Source: Candidatus Poribacteria bacterium
GTDB taxonomy: Bacteria > Poribacteria > WGA-4E > PCPOR2b
DNA: 64,000 bases
Reading direction: 5' to 3'
Assembly (NCBI GenBank): GCA_022822785.1
Contig: JAJEAL010000144.1
Span: forward strand, 37,101 to 101,100
Part shown: positions 25,381-35,700 of the stretch, piece after piece
Position numbering within the stretch: the stretch's first letter is position 1
How the letters are laid out: each line of letters begins with the position of its first letter
Notes under the pieces: model-generated
The model's database searches: none
What the model saw: the letters and a program-made list of their open reading frames with translations, nothing else
Told to the model about the DNA's origin: nothing
Program-made: the position numbers and the translations under genes

Positions 25381-26118
25381 TTACGGGATGAATGTCTCAA
25401 GGATGGGAGGCGGTTGGTTATCCCCCAAAAGGGCGAGCGCAGCTGAGATAATCTGATGATGCAGAGTGGGGTTGTTCGGCTCACCAAGTGGGTAGCCGAA
25501 ACCGTACGGCACCGCAAGCGCTCGGGGTGGCTTAACCTGCTCAGTGATATACGGAACCAGCGTAATTGAAACCGTTGAGATGTCCGCTGCCTCGATTGCG
25601 CGTTGGATCAGTCCAACGGACTGATTGCATAGCGGTCAGACAGGGGTCAGAAAGGCGACATGGACGCCATCTGCCTTAAGATGCGCCGCAACTTCTGGGG
25701 CGGTGCGTTTGATTAACCGTCCCGGAGCGGGTTGCGATCCCATAAAGCTGAAATGCCGGTCGTTGAGCTCCCCGATTTTGCCCGTCCGCTCTAGCTCACG
25801 AAAACGATCGAGTGGAAACACCAGATTCCGATCCGCAAAGCTGGCGGTCTGATCGTATACAGTGCTGCTGTGTGCAGTCGTCAACGCTTGGACATCAACG
25901 GTGTTAGGGATTTCACGATAGGAGTAATCGCCGCTCATGAAATGATCATCAAACGGCTCTTGAGACGCTGTATGTAAACCGGCGGTGGTGACCAAGGCAA
26001 CTCGGCATTCCGTTAGTGGTCGCTGCAGCGGGGTATGCGGCGTTGTGTCGTAACGTCGATAGCGATAGAGTTTCATGAAGATGCGAAGTTTTAAGTCGAG
26101 TTCATCAACGGCTGGCAT
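25381..26118 (-). CDS. Probable selenoprotein, GrdB-like reductase family, in-frame TGA
   Basis: Read with TGA as selenocysteine the frame is 245 residues: 160 before the TGA at 25636-25638, Sec161, and 84 more ending at TAA 25381-25383. The Sec is in VUPLCNQSVG-LIQRAIE, a U-x-x-C redox motif in the same place as the UxxC of glycine/sarcosine/betaine reductase selenoprotein B, and the following segment keeps the GrdB-like register (RAIE, then VKPPRALAVPYGFGYPLG). The N-terminal part carries CRVALVTTAGLHTASQEPF and PEVAAHLKADGVHVAFLTPV. An 8-bp hairpin 10 nt after the TGA fits a bacterial SECIS. A plain gene call stops at the TGA and loses the active site. The TGA could instead be a nonsense mutation, but the conserved tail, UxxC and hairpin argue against that. 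GAGAGGG precedes the ATG. Substrate unknown. Confidence 0.8.
25607..25625 (-). promoter_or_regulatory. Candidate bacterial SECIS hairpin
   Basis: On the minus strand ATCAGTCC and GGACTGAT form a perfect 8-bp stem with the three-base loop GTT, beginning 10 nt after the TGA. The apical loop lies 18 nt after the TGA and has G in the first position, within the rules for bacterial SECIS elements (loop 16-37 nt downstream, G near its start). Confidence 0.7.
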
Positions 26119-26268
26119 GCTGGGTTCCCTCTCTGCATTGTTTAAGTCGTACGCAGATTAATATTTCAGCTATATTCTTCATGTCAATTATAGCATAAAT
26201 TGAGTTGGTGTCAAATGAGCGCCTTCTCACCTGAACACGAACTATTTCCGAAACCGAGGTTTTCGATA

Positions 26269-27321
26269 ATGGCAGATTCAAAACGAATTGAGCACCGTGA
26301 GCTCGTTCAATTTTTCAAAGAGACGTTGATGGCTGTTGGTGCGCCTTCGCAGGTCGCAGAGGTGGAAGCGGAGATTGGTGCCGAGGTTGACCTCTGCGGC
26401 GTCCATTCACACGGCGTTAGGCTCCTGCCGGTGATGGTTGGAAACATACAAACTGGATTGACGAACCCGGATCCGCAAGTAACCATCCTTGCTGAACAAC
26501 CGGCGTCAGTACTCGCCGAGACAGACCGGGGCATCGGGCGTTATATCTCTGCCGTCGCGATGGATATGGCAGTGGAACGTGCCGAAACCTACGGCATCGG
26601 TGCGGTTACCATCCGGGGCGTGGCGCACTGGGGCCGAGGTTATAGCTATGCAGCGCGGGCAGCGCGAGCGGGTATGGTCGGTTTGGCATTCACAAACGCT
26701 ATAATCAACTTTCCGGCGTGGGGCACTTCCGCGGCATCTCTGGGAAATAATCCGATGGCTATCGGTATACCCGTAGAGGATGGGGGTGAGCCTGCGGTGC
26801 TAGACCTCGCCATGACGCAGACCGCTATCGGCCGTGTTCGGGAAGCGGCAGAGGCGGGGCAGCGCGTTCCGCTGGGTTGGGGATTAGATGCAGCGGGACA
26901 ACCGACAACGGATCCGGAGGCGATCGTCGAATCCCAACGGTTTTTACCAATGGGGGAACACAAGGGATCTGGTCTAGCGTTCATGATTGAACTGCTGACA
27001 GCGGGATTGGCGGGTGGTTTGCTCTGCTATGAACTCGGGATAGAGGGCAGACCGACGGACACTTCGGGAGGTTCCTCAAAGCTGTTCGTCGCTATACGAC
27101 CACACGGGGACTGGTTAAACGAAAGGACTGCATCGCTCAAAGCGTACCTAAAATCCGCGCCGCCGGCCGAAGAACAGGGTGAAGCGCAGTGGCCCGGCGA
27201 GGGCAGCTACCGCCGCCGAACCGAGTATCTCGTGCATGGGATTCCGATCCCGCTTAAGCTGGCGGAGGACCTAGCGGTGCTCGCACAAGATTTGTCTGTG
27301 CCGTTGAACTGGAAGGATTGA
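26269..27321 (+). CDS. Ldh/MDH-family NAD(P)-dependent oxidoreductase
   Basis: 350 residues from ATG 26269 (GAGG nearby); the frame opens as far back as 26200. The sequence follows the malate/L-lactate dehydrogenase (YlbC/ComC) family: HRELVQFFKETLMAVGAPSQVAEVEA, VDLCGVHSHGVRLLPV with the catalytic His, GRYISAVAMDMAVERAETYGIG, SLGNNPMAIGIP, VLDLAMT and GEHKGSGLAFMIELL. Enzymes in this class reduce 2-oxoacids or oxidise 2-hydroxy acids such as ureidoglycolate. It is divergent from the selenoprotein gene with about 150 bp between, a layout that could share regulation. Confidence 0.85.
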   Translation: MADSKRIEHRELVQFFKETLMAVGAPSQVAEVEAEIGAEVDLCGVHSHGVRLLPVMVGNIQTGLTNPDPQVTILAEQPASVLAETDRGIGRYISAVAMDMAVERAETYGIGAVTIRGVAHWGRGYSYAARAARAGMVGLAFTNAIINFPAWGTSAASLGNNPMAIGIPVEDGGEPAVLDLAMTQTAIGRVREAAEAGQRVPLGWGLDAAGQPTTDPEAIVESQRFLPMGEHKGSGLAFMIELLTAGLAGGLLCYELGIEGRPTDTSGGSSKLFVAIRPHGDWLNERTASLKAYLKSAPPAEEQGEAQWPGEGSYRRRTEYLVHGIPIPLKLAEDLAVLAQDLSVPLNWKD

Positions 27322-27428
27322 CGGTACAGTGAAACGTGAGAACCGTTAGTTCACTAGCAAGCACAGGCGGGGAAATCTGCCTCTACAGGTTTTACTGCAC
27401 TATTGCTTAGCGTAATAAAAAACTAATC

Positions 27429-28682
27429 TCACGATGAGGGCGATGGGTTACTGAATTGACGCAGCGCTGCGATGCGTTGAAGCACCGGCGGATGGCTATA
27501 GTTGAGAAAGACGGTCAAAGGGTGGGGTGTTAGGTTGCCGAGATTGGAGACGGAGAGGGTTTTCAGACCGGAAATGAGCGGGGCCGGGGAGGCGATGGTC
27601 TCAGCGGCAAAGGCATCGGCTTCGTACTCATGTTTCCGAGACATGTAGTTTAGACCGACCGAGAGGATGAGTTCAATTGGGGTGTAGAGGATAGAAAAGA
27701 AAATAATCCCGGCATAGATTGAGGTACCCTCCATCTGAAAAGCGTCAAATAGTCCCCTATTATCAACAAAGCGTGAAAGCAGGAACAGTAGGAACCCCAC
27801 ATGAAGAATCGATAGCACCGTGCCTTTAAGGACATGCTTTCTCTTATGGTGCCCCACCTCATGAGCGATGACAGCAACGAGTTCCGCAACGGGATGCTTC
27901 TCAACCAAGGTATCAAACAGTGCGATCCGTTTTTTTGCCCCGAAACCGCTTAGATACGCGTTGGAGTGGGTTGAACGTTTGGAGCCGTCCATGACGGAAA
28001 TCTCTGTGAGCGGGAACTTCACCTTTGCCGTATATCGTTGAATCGCCTCTTTAAGTTCGCCCTCCGCTAACGGCGTAAACTTGTTAAACATCGGCGCGAT
28101 GAGCGTGGTAAAAAGCGGCGGCGCGATTATGATGAAAAAGGCTATCAATCCCCACGCATAGATCCAAGCGTAGCTTCCCGCCTTTTCAAAGAAGAACAAC
28201 ACTCCACCAATCAAGGGCACCCCTAAAACGATTGTCAAGACGTAGCTCTTAAGCTGATCCAACACAAACGTCTTGACTGTCATCTTATTGAAGCCGAACC
28301 TCTCTTCGATGACAAAATCGCTGTAGAGCGCAAAGGGGAGGGAGATAATATCCCTCACAAAATAAAGAATTGCAAAAAAGATTAAGCCCGTCGGAATCGG
28401 TGACAGATTCAACCCGCGGACAAACCCATCTACGAGGTTGAACCCGCCCATTAAGATGAAAGCCAACATCAGGCACAAATCGAATGTGGAGGAGACATAC
28501 GCAAACTTTGCGCCGGCTCTGGTGTATTCTTGAGATTGACGGTATTTGTCCTCATCGTAAACCCCCTCAAACTCGTCTGGGAGTTTTGGATTCAACGCCT
28601 TTAGGTTCAGATAGCGCGCAATGCTGCGAAGCGCAAATTCGCCAATCAACGCGATTAGTATAACAGCGAGGTATACATTCAT
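27429..28682 (-). CDS. M48 family Ste24-like CAAX endopeptidase
   Basis: 417 residues from ATG 28682, the start that begins with a membrane helix (MNVYLAVILIALIGEFALR). An upstream extension to 28766 would cross a terminator-like hairpin and overlap the preceding gene, so it is rejected. Many TM segments flank the zinc motif HEVGHH (His274, Glu275, His278), and HEYEADAFAAE supplies the third ligand Glu. The family cleaves membrane-protein C-termini or misfolded membrane proteins from inside the membrane. It follows the M16 protease gene, separated by the hairpin. Confidence 0.92.
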   Translation of the reverse strand: MNVYLAVILIALIGEFALRSIARYLNLKALNPKLPDEFEGVYDEDKYRQSQEYTRAGAKFAYVSSTFDLCLMLAFILMGGFNLVDGFVRGLNLSPIPTGLIFFAILYFVRDIISLPFALYSDFVIEERFGFNKMTVKTFVLDQLKSYVLTIVLGVPLIGGVLFFFEKAGSYAWIYAWGLIAFFIIIAPPLFTTLIAPMFNKFTPLAEGELKEAIQRYTAKVKFPLTEISVMDGSKRSTHSNAYLSGFGAKKRIALFDTLVEKHPVAELVAVIAHEVGHHKRKHVLKGTVLSILHVGFLLFLLSRFVDNRGLFDAFQMEGTSIYAGIIFFSILYTPIELILSVGLNYMSRKHEYEADAFAAETIASPAPLISGLKTLSVSNLGNLTPHPLTVFLNYSHPPVLQRIAALRQFSNPSPSS

Positions 28683-28715
28683 AGTATCTAGCGGGTGCTC
28701 ATGAGTATTGTGCAA

Positions 28716-28747
28716 AGACACCGAGTTTTCAAGAAAAACTCGGTGTC
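28716..28747. terminator. Hairpin between M16 and Ste24 genes
   Basis: AGACACCGAGTTTT and AAAACTCGGTGTCT form a 14-bp stem around a short loop. It lies between the M16 stop and the Ste24 start and may terminate transcription. It belongs to the dispersed CCGAGTTTT hairpin family. Confidence 0.55.
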
Positions 28748-28755
28748 TATAGGGG

Positions 28756-31740
28756 TCAATCGACAAAGATATCGTCTAAGTCAACTTCTATCACCTGACC
28801 AACCGCTGCCAACCTTTCCATGTCCATCTTGTTCCGATCCCCAACGATGGAGATGAGCTTCGGATGCCCCTGAACGTGTGCTTTATGGAATTGGAGCATT
28901 AGGTCCATATTCGCCGCTCGGATCGACTCATACCGCGTTTTTCGCGGATCTATTGGGACTTCCAAACGCTCCCAAGAGCGGACGGCACCGATGACGTTTC
29001 GGAAACCGATTTTTGCCGTGCGATACCGATTGATTCGGGATTGGCGCGCCTCATCAAACCGTTCAGGAGATTCCGGCAGGTTATCAATGAGGTCAATGAG
29101 CGCTTCGACTGCGCCCGGCGTTTTGTCCGCTTGACAGGCGATATATCCCCACATTAGGTTCTGTTCATCCTTGCGGCTGCCCGTCGTATATCTGGCAAAT
29201 GTGGAATAGGCGAGCGCCCGCGCTTCGCGGAGTTCTTGGAAGACGATGCCAGACATACCACCGGCAAAGTAATCGTTATAGAGTTGGATGGCGGGATTGT
29301 TCGCTTCGTTATAATTTTCGCCCCCGAACTCGATGTCCACCTGTGACTGTGCAAGTTCTTTGTTGAAGAAAAGTATCTCGGTCTTTTCGGGAACCCGTGT
29401 TCTCAGGAAATAGTAGGGCGGCGGCACAACCAAATCCGCTGAGATGGGATGATGTGCTTTGAGGGTCTTTTGTATTTTCGCAAGCGGTATAGAACCTGTA
29501 TAGCTGATAGTATGTTTGTAATTCAAGAGGTCCCGAACCGCTTCGTGGAGTTCGTCCACCGTCAGTTTCTGGACCGCTGCGCTAGGCAACAGGCGCAGAT
29601 AGCGCGAATCTTCGCCGTGACGGTTGTAGTTGACTAAGGCGCCCCGGATACTCCGGTAATTTTTCTTGGCATCCGCCCGATTGGCGAGGAGGATTTTGAC
29701 GAGTTCTTCAAGCGTTCCGGCATCAGCGGTAGGCTGTTTCAGGTAATCCATAGCTAGCGCCAACGAGGCACCGAAGTTTTCGTCAAGCCCAGAAATGGAG
29801 ATAGTCGTCTCATTGTTTCCAACATTAAGGCTGAAATCGGTTCCCAGCTTATACCACTCCTTCTTCAGCTCTTCGCTACTGTATTTTGACGTACCGGATT
29901 TGTCGAGCAGTTGGGCGGCGATAGCGAGTTTGTTATTGTGACGACTACCGACATCAACAGAAATGGTGAAGACAAAGAGGTCGTTAATCGGGTTCTGGGC
30001 ATAATAGAGCGTGACACCTTCGTGATACTCGGCGATCTGGTAATCTTTCGTCGGATCGACAAAAACAGGCTCAATCTCCTCTACAGGTATGTCCAAGACC
30101 GCCTTGGCGAAATCGGATTGCCGTGTGGGGTCAATCTCAATTGTATCAAGGGCAGGCTTTTCAATAGCGGGCACTTCGTGCTGCTCATCTATACGATAGC
30201 CAGCCACATAGTTGTCGCCAAAATACCGGTTCGCCACAGCGACGATGTCCGCTTTGGTCAACTTCTCCATACGCGAGATTGTGCCCACGGTCGCGTCCCA
30301 ATCCTGATAAGCTAAGAACGACTCACGCATGATACTCACGCGTGCACGGTTCGACTCCAAATTGGATTTCTCATATTTTTTGAAGTCGGTCACAACCGCT
30401 GGAATAATCCACTCTTCAAACTCACCTTTTTTGATTAACTCAACCTGCTTGAGGAGGAGCCCCTCAACCTCTTCAAGGGACTGTCCCTCCTTGGGAATCC
30501 CCCACAGATATTGTGCGCCATAATCGTTGTCCAGATAGGGATAGGAGCCAGCCTCGCGGACTTTCTGCCCCTGATTGAGATTCAGGTTGATTAGTCCCGC
30601 AGTAGCGTTATCCAAGATCATGTCTAGAAGTCTAAAAGCTTCTGCGTCCGGATGCGTACGACCCGCTGTCCGGAACGCAAGCAGGACATATTCTTCAGCC
30701 TGATATTTGACCGTTACACGCTCGGCACCTTGAAGCGGTTCTTCTTTCCACGTCTTGGCTTCAGGGAGTGCTTTCGGTTGCCATCGGGAGAAATATTCGT
30801 CGATAATCTTGATAGTTTCTTCGCTATTGATGTCGCCGGAGATGTGGATTGCCATGTTGTTAGGCACATAATAGGTATGATAAAACCGATACATCTGCTT
30901 CAGGGAGGGGTTTTTCAGATGTTCGACCGAACCGAGGGTCGTCTGTTGCCCATACGGATGCGTCTTATAAAGTATCTCCCTGACAGCCTCACTGATGATA
31001 CGACTTTTGCTATCCATGGACCGGTTCTTTTCTTCATACACAGTTTCAAGTTCGGTCTGAAAGAGGCGGAACACCGGATCGATGAACCGATCTGATTCAA
31101 TAATCGCCCACTGTTTCAGGCGGTTAGTAGGCAGATCGACTTTATAAACGGTTTCCTCGACCCAGGTATGTGCATTGACCCCACGCCCACCCATCGCTTT
31201 GTATAGCTTGTCAAGCTCATTGGGAATGCCGTACTGGGCAGCAAGTTGTACAGCTTCGTTAATCTCGGCATAGATTGCCTTCCGTTTTTCTGGATCGGTT
31301 TCGTGGAAGTGCTGTTCATAAAGGTCGGTGATTCTATCTAGATGCGATTTCTCTTTCTGATAGTCGAGGGTGCCGAAATTTTGCGTACCCTTAAAGAGCA
31401 TATGTTCGAGATAGTGAGCGATACCAGTTGCGTCCGGCGGGTCATGTTTGCTGCCAGCCCGGATTGAGATTTCTGCGTAGAACCGTGGCTCTTCGTGGTT
31501 TTCGGTGAGATAGACCGTCAAGCCGTTGTCCAACTGATAAATTTCGACCGCCATTGGGTCAGCTGGGTTCGGTTCATTGATACGTTTATAGCCAGCCCAA
31601 CTGGTAGAAGCGATTAAGCTAAAAATTAAGAGGTAAACAGAGAGCTGAAATAGAATGGGTTTGCTTTGTGGGTACACCTTTGAATTCTCCTCATAAAAAA
31701 ATGGCTTCACAGAAATGTTATCTTGTGTTAGACTTATCAC
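28756..31740 (-). CDS. M16 family zinc protease, secreted
   Basis: 994 residues. A signal anchor at about 27-49 (PILFQLSVYLLIFSLIASTSWAG) precedes two M16 halves. The active site is HYLEH (His109, Glu112, His113) in GIAHYLEHMLFKGTQNFG, with a distal Glu in ETVYEEKNRS. A second, inactive M16 repeat fills the C-terminal half (FGGENYNEANNPAIQLYNDYFAGGMSG segment). It matches predicted periplasmic peptidases that trim or destroy exported peptides. Both this gene and the downstream Ste24 gene code proteases, which may suggest shared envelope proteostasis. Confidence 0.92.
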   Translation of the reverse strand: MISLTQDNISVKPFFYEENSKVYPQSKPILFQLSVYLLIFSLIASTSWAGYKRINEPNPADPMAVEIYQLDNGLTVYLTENHEEPRFYAEISIRAGSKHDPPDATGIAHYLEHMLFKGTQNFGTLDYQKEKSHLDRITDLYEQHFHETDPEKRKAIYAEINEAVQLAAQYGIPNELDKLYKAMGGRGVNAHTWVEETVYKVDLPTNRLKQWAIIESDRFIDPVFRLFQTELETVYEEKNRSMDSKSRIISEAVREILYKTHPYGQQTTLGSVEHLKNPSLKQMYRFYHTYYVPNNMAIHISGDINSEETIKIIDEYFSRWQPKALPEAKTWKEEPLQGAERVTVKYQAEEYVLLAFRTAGRTHPDAEAFRLLDMILDNATAGLINLNLNQGQKVREAGSYPYLDNDYGAQYLWGIPKEGQSLEEVEGLLLKQVELIKKGEFEEWIIPAVVTDFKKYEKSNLESNRARVSIMRESFLAYQDWDATVGTISRMEKLTKADIVAVANRYFGDNYVAGYRIDEQHEVPAIEKPALDTIEIDPTRQSDFAKAVLDIPVEEIEPVFVDPTKDYQIAEYHEGVTLYYAQNPINDLFVFTISVDVGSRHNNKLAIAAQLLDKSGTSKYSSEELKKEWYKLGTDFSLNVGNNETTISISGLDENFGASLALAMDYLKQPTADAGTLEELVKILLANRADAKKNYRSIRGALVNYNRHGEDSRYLRLLPSAAVQKLTVDELHEAVRDLLNYKHTISYTGSIPLAKIQKTLKAHHPISADLVVPPPYYFLRTRVPEKTEILFFNKELAQSQVDIEFGGENYNEANNPAIQLYNDYFAGGMSGIVFQELREARALAYSTFARYTTGSRKDEQNLMWGYIACQADKTPGAVEALIDLIDNLPESPERFDEARQSRINRYRTAKIGFRNVIGAVRSWERLEVPIDPRKTRYESIRAANMDLMLQFHKAHVQGHPKLISIVGDRNKMDMERLAAVGQVIEVDLDDIFVD

Positions 31741-31973
31741 ACAAGCGCTATATACATATCGTTCCGTTGGAGTGAAAAACCGTGGGGGGACTATGGATTA
31801 TTATACCATAACCGACCTTTGCAATACATACTCTAACCTCTTTTTCTTTAAGAAATTTTCCATCCAACTTTTTTGACGTTTAATCGTCTTGAAAGACCAA
31901 CATCAGCGTCAGTAAAACCTTAAAATCCGTGTGTTGGCATTGACACACCACATGTTATGCAAGGAGTTACATC

Positions 31974-32732
31974 ATGACCGGTGAAGAAAAATTTTCCTTC
32001 GACTTGGAAGGTTATCTGATTATCAAGAATGTGTTATCCGCCGATGAAGTTGCGGAAATGAATGAGATTGCCGATCGTGCCTTCCCACCCGAAGGTGATA
32101 TCCGCTACCGTCGCGCCAGTCGAGTCTCGTGCTGGGGAGCGCCGTTTCAGAAGCTGATAGACCATCCCAAAGTGCTACCGTACCTTGTCGAGTTAATGGG
32201 GCCCAAGGTTCGACTAGATCACGACTACTGCATCTTCATGACCGAAGGGGGTCAAGGCGGTAACCTGCACGGTGGTCCTGAGGTTGTCGGCGATCACTGG
32301 TACAAATATTGGGACGGTGTGATGCGCAATGGGTTGAGTGTGGTCACGTATTTCTTAAGCGACGCAGCGGAAGGCGATGGCGGATTTGCGTGTGTTCCGG
32401 GCAGCCATAAAACCAATTTTGTCTCCAGCTTGCCCCGCGATATCCGCAGCTTTGAACGTCCCTCACACTATGTCGTCCAACCAGCAGTCGAGGCAGGGGA
32501 TGCACTGTTCTTCACAGAAGCGCTTATCCACGGAACAATGCCGTGGACCGCTAAACATGAGCGGCGGTCACTGCTCTATAAATATAGCCCCGGCCATTCG
32601 GCGTGGTCACAAAACTACTACGATCTGGACGAGTTTGATGGATTGACGGAGCAGCAGCAGCGGATGCTGATGCCACCTTCCGTCGGTCAACGTCCTGATG
32701 TGGTTGAGGAAGAACAAGCGGCCGCAGATTAG
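31974..32732 (+). CDS. PhyH-family oxygenase with HxG iron-site variant
   Basis: 252 residues. The fold markers LEGYLIIKNVLSADEV, FACVPGSHKTNF and distal His186 (EALIHGTMPW) with Arg197/198 place it in the phytanoyl-CoA dioxygenase family. The first ligand pair is His99 in NLHGGPEV, so the expected carboxylate (HxD) is replaced by Gly101. HxG sites occur in Fe/2OG halogenases, which use the vacant position for halide, but may also mark an inactive or differently ligated protein. A good ribosome site (AAGGAG) precedes the ATG. It converges with the ABC permease gene and overlaps its end by 4 nt. Confidence 0.8.
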   Translation: MTGEEKFSFDLEGYLIIKNVLSADEVAEMNEIADRAFPPEGDIRYRRASRVSCWGAPFQKLIDHPKVLPYLVELMGPKVRLDHDYCIFMTEGGQGGNLHGGPEVVGDHWYKYWDGVMRNGLSVVTYFLSDAAEGDGGFACVPGSHKTNFVSSLPRDIRSFERPSHYVVQPAVEAGDALFFTEALIHGTMPWTAKHERRSLLYKYSPGHSAWSQNYYDLDEFDGLTEQQQRMLMPPSVGQRPDVVEEEQAAAD

Positions 32733-35700
32733 GCATCGTGCTTAAGCGCCGGCAGTAACGGTCTCCGCATGGCAAAGGAGACCGCTATCGCGCTAGCGAC
32801 AATTCCAACCAGAAACACCGAAGTTAGTGTCGCAAGAAGTGAGAGCCACGGGACTTGTGCTCCGGGGCCCGCTAGGTGTGGTCCCATTGCGATGAGAGCG
32901 GACAGTGTCCCAATCAGGAGCCCAGCTAATAGGAGAAACCCATTTTCCGACAGGAGCATCAGCGATAGGGTAGACCTGCGAAAGCCGAAGGCACGGAGCG
33001 TCGCTAGCTCTCCGCTCCGTTCAATAATATTCCTCAACAGCACAAGTCCCAGACCGAGTGTGCCGAGAAGCAGACCGAGTCCGCCGAGCGTCTGGAAGGT
33101 CGAGAGGTAGGTATTTTCAACGGCTCGATAGCTGGCTAGTTTTTCAGCTGTTGACCTGACATCAAAGCCGTAATCGTCCAACGTACTCTCCAGTATCTGT
33201 CCAAGATGTTCTGCACTCTCGGCATGACCGGTTGGGTCGGGAGAGGAAGGGGTCTGAATCAAGAAATACGCATACCCACTCCGGCTTGGGAAGTGTTTCT
33301 TGAAATTGGCTTCGGAAATGAGCAGCTCGCTCTGAAAGATACTCCGCTGTAAAAACCCGACCAACCGAAGCGTTAATGGTTCGCCCGATTCGTTCTGGAC
33401 GGTCAACTCATCACCAAGCCCAAGATGCAAGATCCACTGGGCAGAATTGTAATCCCCAATCGCTGGAATGACGCCCGGTTCTAGCTCCGCTTCTAGTAAC
33501 TCCCACGGATTCTCTCTCGCCACAGTTGACCCCTGAAATTGGAAACCGCCCCATTCGATAAAATCGTGTGAAACCCCCAAAATCCGAGGCTTTTGAGGGC
33601 GATAAAGATTGAGGCAGCTGGCATCCTCACCCGGAAGGACACGGAACGAGAAGATTTGCGCCCCCGCTGTGACGTCCGCATCAGATTCGGAGAACCCCAA
33701 CTCGAAGCGCCCTTCTCTAGCGTTGAGGTCATGGTGTACGGGGATGTCAGATTCAGCGACTAACGCAAACCCGCCGGTGCCAGATTCCTTTTGTGGCGCA
33801 CCCCCCTGTTTCCGCTCCACCTGACGGTTCGCCCCCACTGCAACGATAACAAAGCAGGCGCAACCGACCAACGCTGCACACAGCATACTCCGAGCTGGCT
33901 GGCGCCGGCTATTTTTGATCCCCATCTGCGTTGTTACGGCGATTCTCGCCTGACTCGCCCCCCTTCCAGCTGATCGCAACCAGGTGGCAAAGAACGCCAA
34001 CCCCGCAATCAGCAGTAATACCCCGACCCCGAAAAAGATTCCAGCTGAAGCGGTGGCCCCGGAGCTAAGGGCAAATATCGTCAGCGCAAAGGCGACCCCC
34101 AAGCTGGTGAAGGCGAGGATTCGGTTTCGAGCGATACCCCCTGAACTTCGATTGGAACGCGCATCGGGGACCGATACCCCCCCAATCAGCGCAGGAATAG
34201 GGACTTTGCCAAACTGCCGAACAGTCCAACCGATCGAAAACAGGACCACCACCAGCGCGATGAGATACCCCAGAACAAGGCTCAATGGGTTGATATGCAG
34301 AAACAGGAATGGCGTCCCGACCGCTGCTAGCCACCACGTCCGTAACCCAGCCATCAGCAACCAGGCGTAAACAACCCCTCCGCCGAGGCCTATCACGCCA
34401 CCGATCCCAGCGATTAACCCACCTTCCGCCATAAAACGTCGTCGGACAGTGGAGATGGGATAGCCCGAAGCGAGTAGGATACCGATTTCGCTCGCTCGCT
34501 GTTCGACACCTAGCCTGAAAAGCAACCCGACCAGCAGGGCAGCAGATACGATAAGGAAGAGGCTAAATCCGATAAAGAGGGAACTAAAATCTGTTGACCC
34601 GGTCGCAGCTGCTAAGCCGTCCGCTTTGACGGGTCGAAACAGGAGACCGGCCTGTTCGGGACGGATTTTGTCTAACAATCGCCGCTGAAAATTGGTTTCG
34701 GTTGTTTGAAGATCGCCGCCCAAAATCGCCCGCATCTGAATAGCGGTTAAATCTCCGAACCGGCTCCGCCACAACTGTTGCGCTGTTCTGTCTGATATGA
34801 ACGCCTTGGGGGTCGCTCGGAACAGGTCCCAGTACACTTCATCTTTGGGGCGAATCTGGCTGAGATCGATGGGAAAGGGCGCGTTCCATTCGGACATATC
34901 ACCCGCTTCATGGATACCCGGAAATTCCGGTGTCAGTCCTCGGTCGGCGGCTAACCCTTTGATGGCGACCACTCCCTTTAATTGGAATTGGGCGCCCCGC
35001 GTCAACAGCTGCTCTCTGGGTCCCACAATGTAGTAACTCACATCAATCTGGTCTCCAATCTCCACGCCCAAATCTGTGGCAGCCCATTCGTTGAGGAGGA
35101 TTTCGTCGTCGGCAAGCGGAGGCGCCGGTGAACCGTCGGTCAACTCAAGGGAGAAGGCGCGCTTCGTGTCTAGTCCAGTAATTGTCGAGTAGGGGATGGT
35201 TCGCTCAGCGGCTGTGATAGCGTTCGCCAAGTAGGTCAGGATCGGCAGAGAGAGGGTCCGCCGCTCAATCGCAACCGCTTTGGCGGTCTCAATGATATCC
35301 GGCTTAAGCAGAAATTGCGTGCTTTCAAGGGAGAGATAGCCGACTCCTCCGATGGACTCGGAAGGCACATGGCGCAAGGTTAATCCGAGGTCATCTAGTT
35401 TCAGAGCCTGTTTCAGTCTATTTTGCAAAGTAGAAAGTGCATCAGTCGGCGTAACATTGGAGAGGTCGGGAGACGCGGCGGAGGCGAAAATCGCGTTGAC
35501 CGCTCCCTCATTTTCGAGGGATTCTTGCAGGATAGCAAGCGGGACGTAAGCGTTCAACGGATAGCTTTGGTTAGGACGCAAGCCGAAGCTGCCGATGCCG
35601 CGATTTGGAAGAATCTTTGTAACCGTGAGTCGGAGGGTTTGAAGGACGTCTGACGAATCCCGGCGGCCAAGCAGAAATTCGCGATGCACCTCGCTGTGTC

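Noticed and set aside
25636..25638. Gene disabled by nonsense codon
   Set aside because: The downstream UxxC, conserved tail and SECIS-like hairpin make recoding more likely, though a mutation cannot be excluded without the genome.
28683..28766. N-terminal extension of the Ste24 gene
   Set aside because: It would cross the CCGAGTTTT hairpin and overlap the M16 stop; ATG 28682 begins with a membrane helix.
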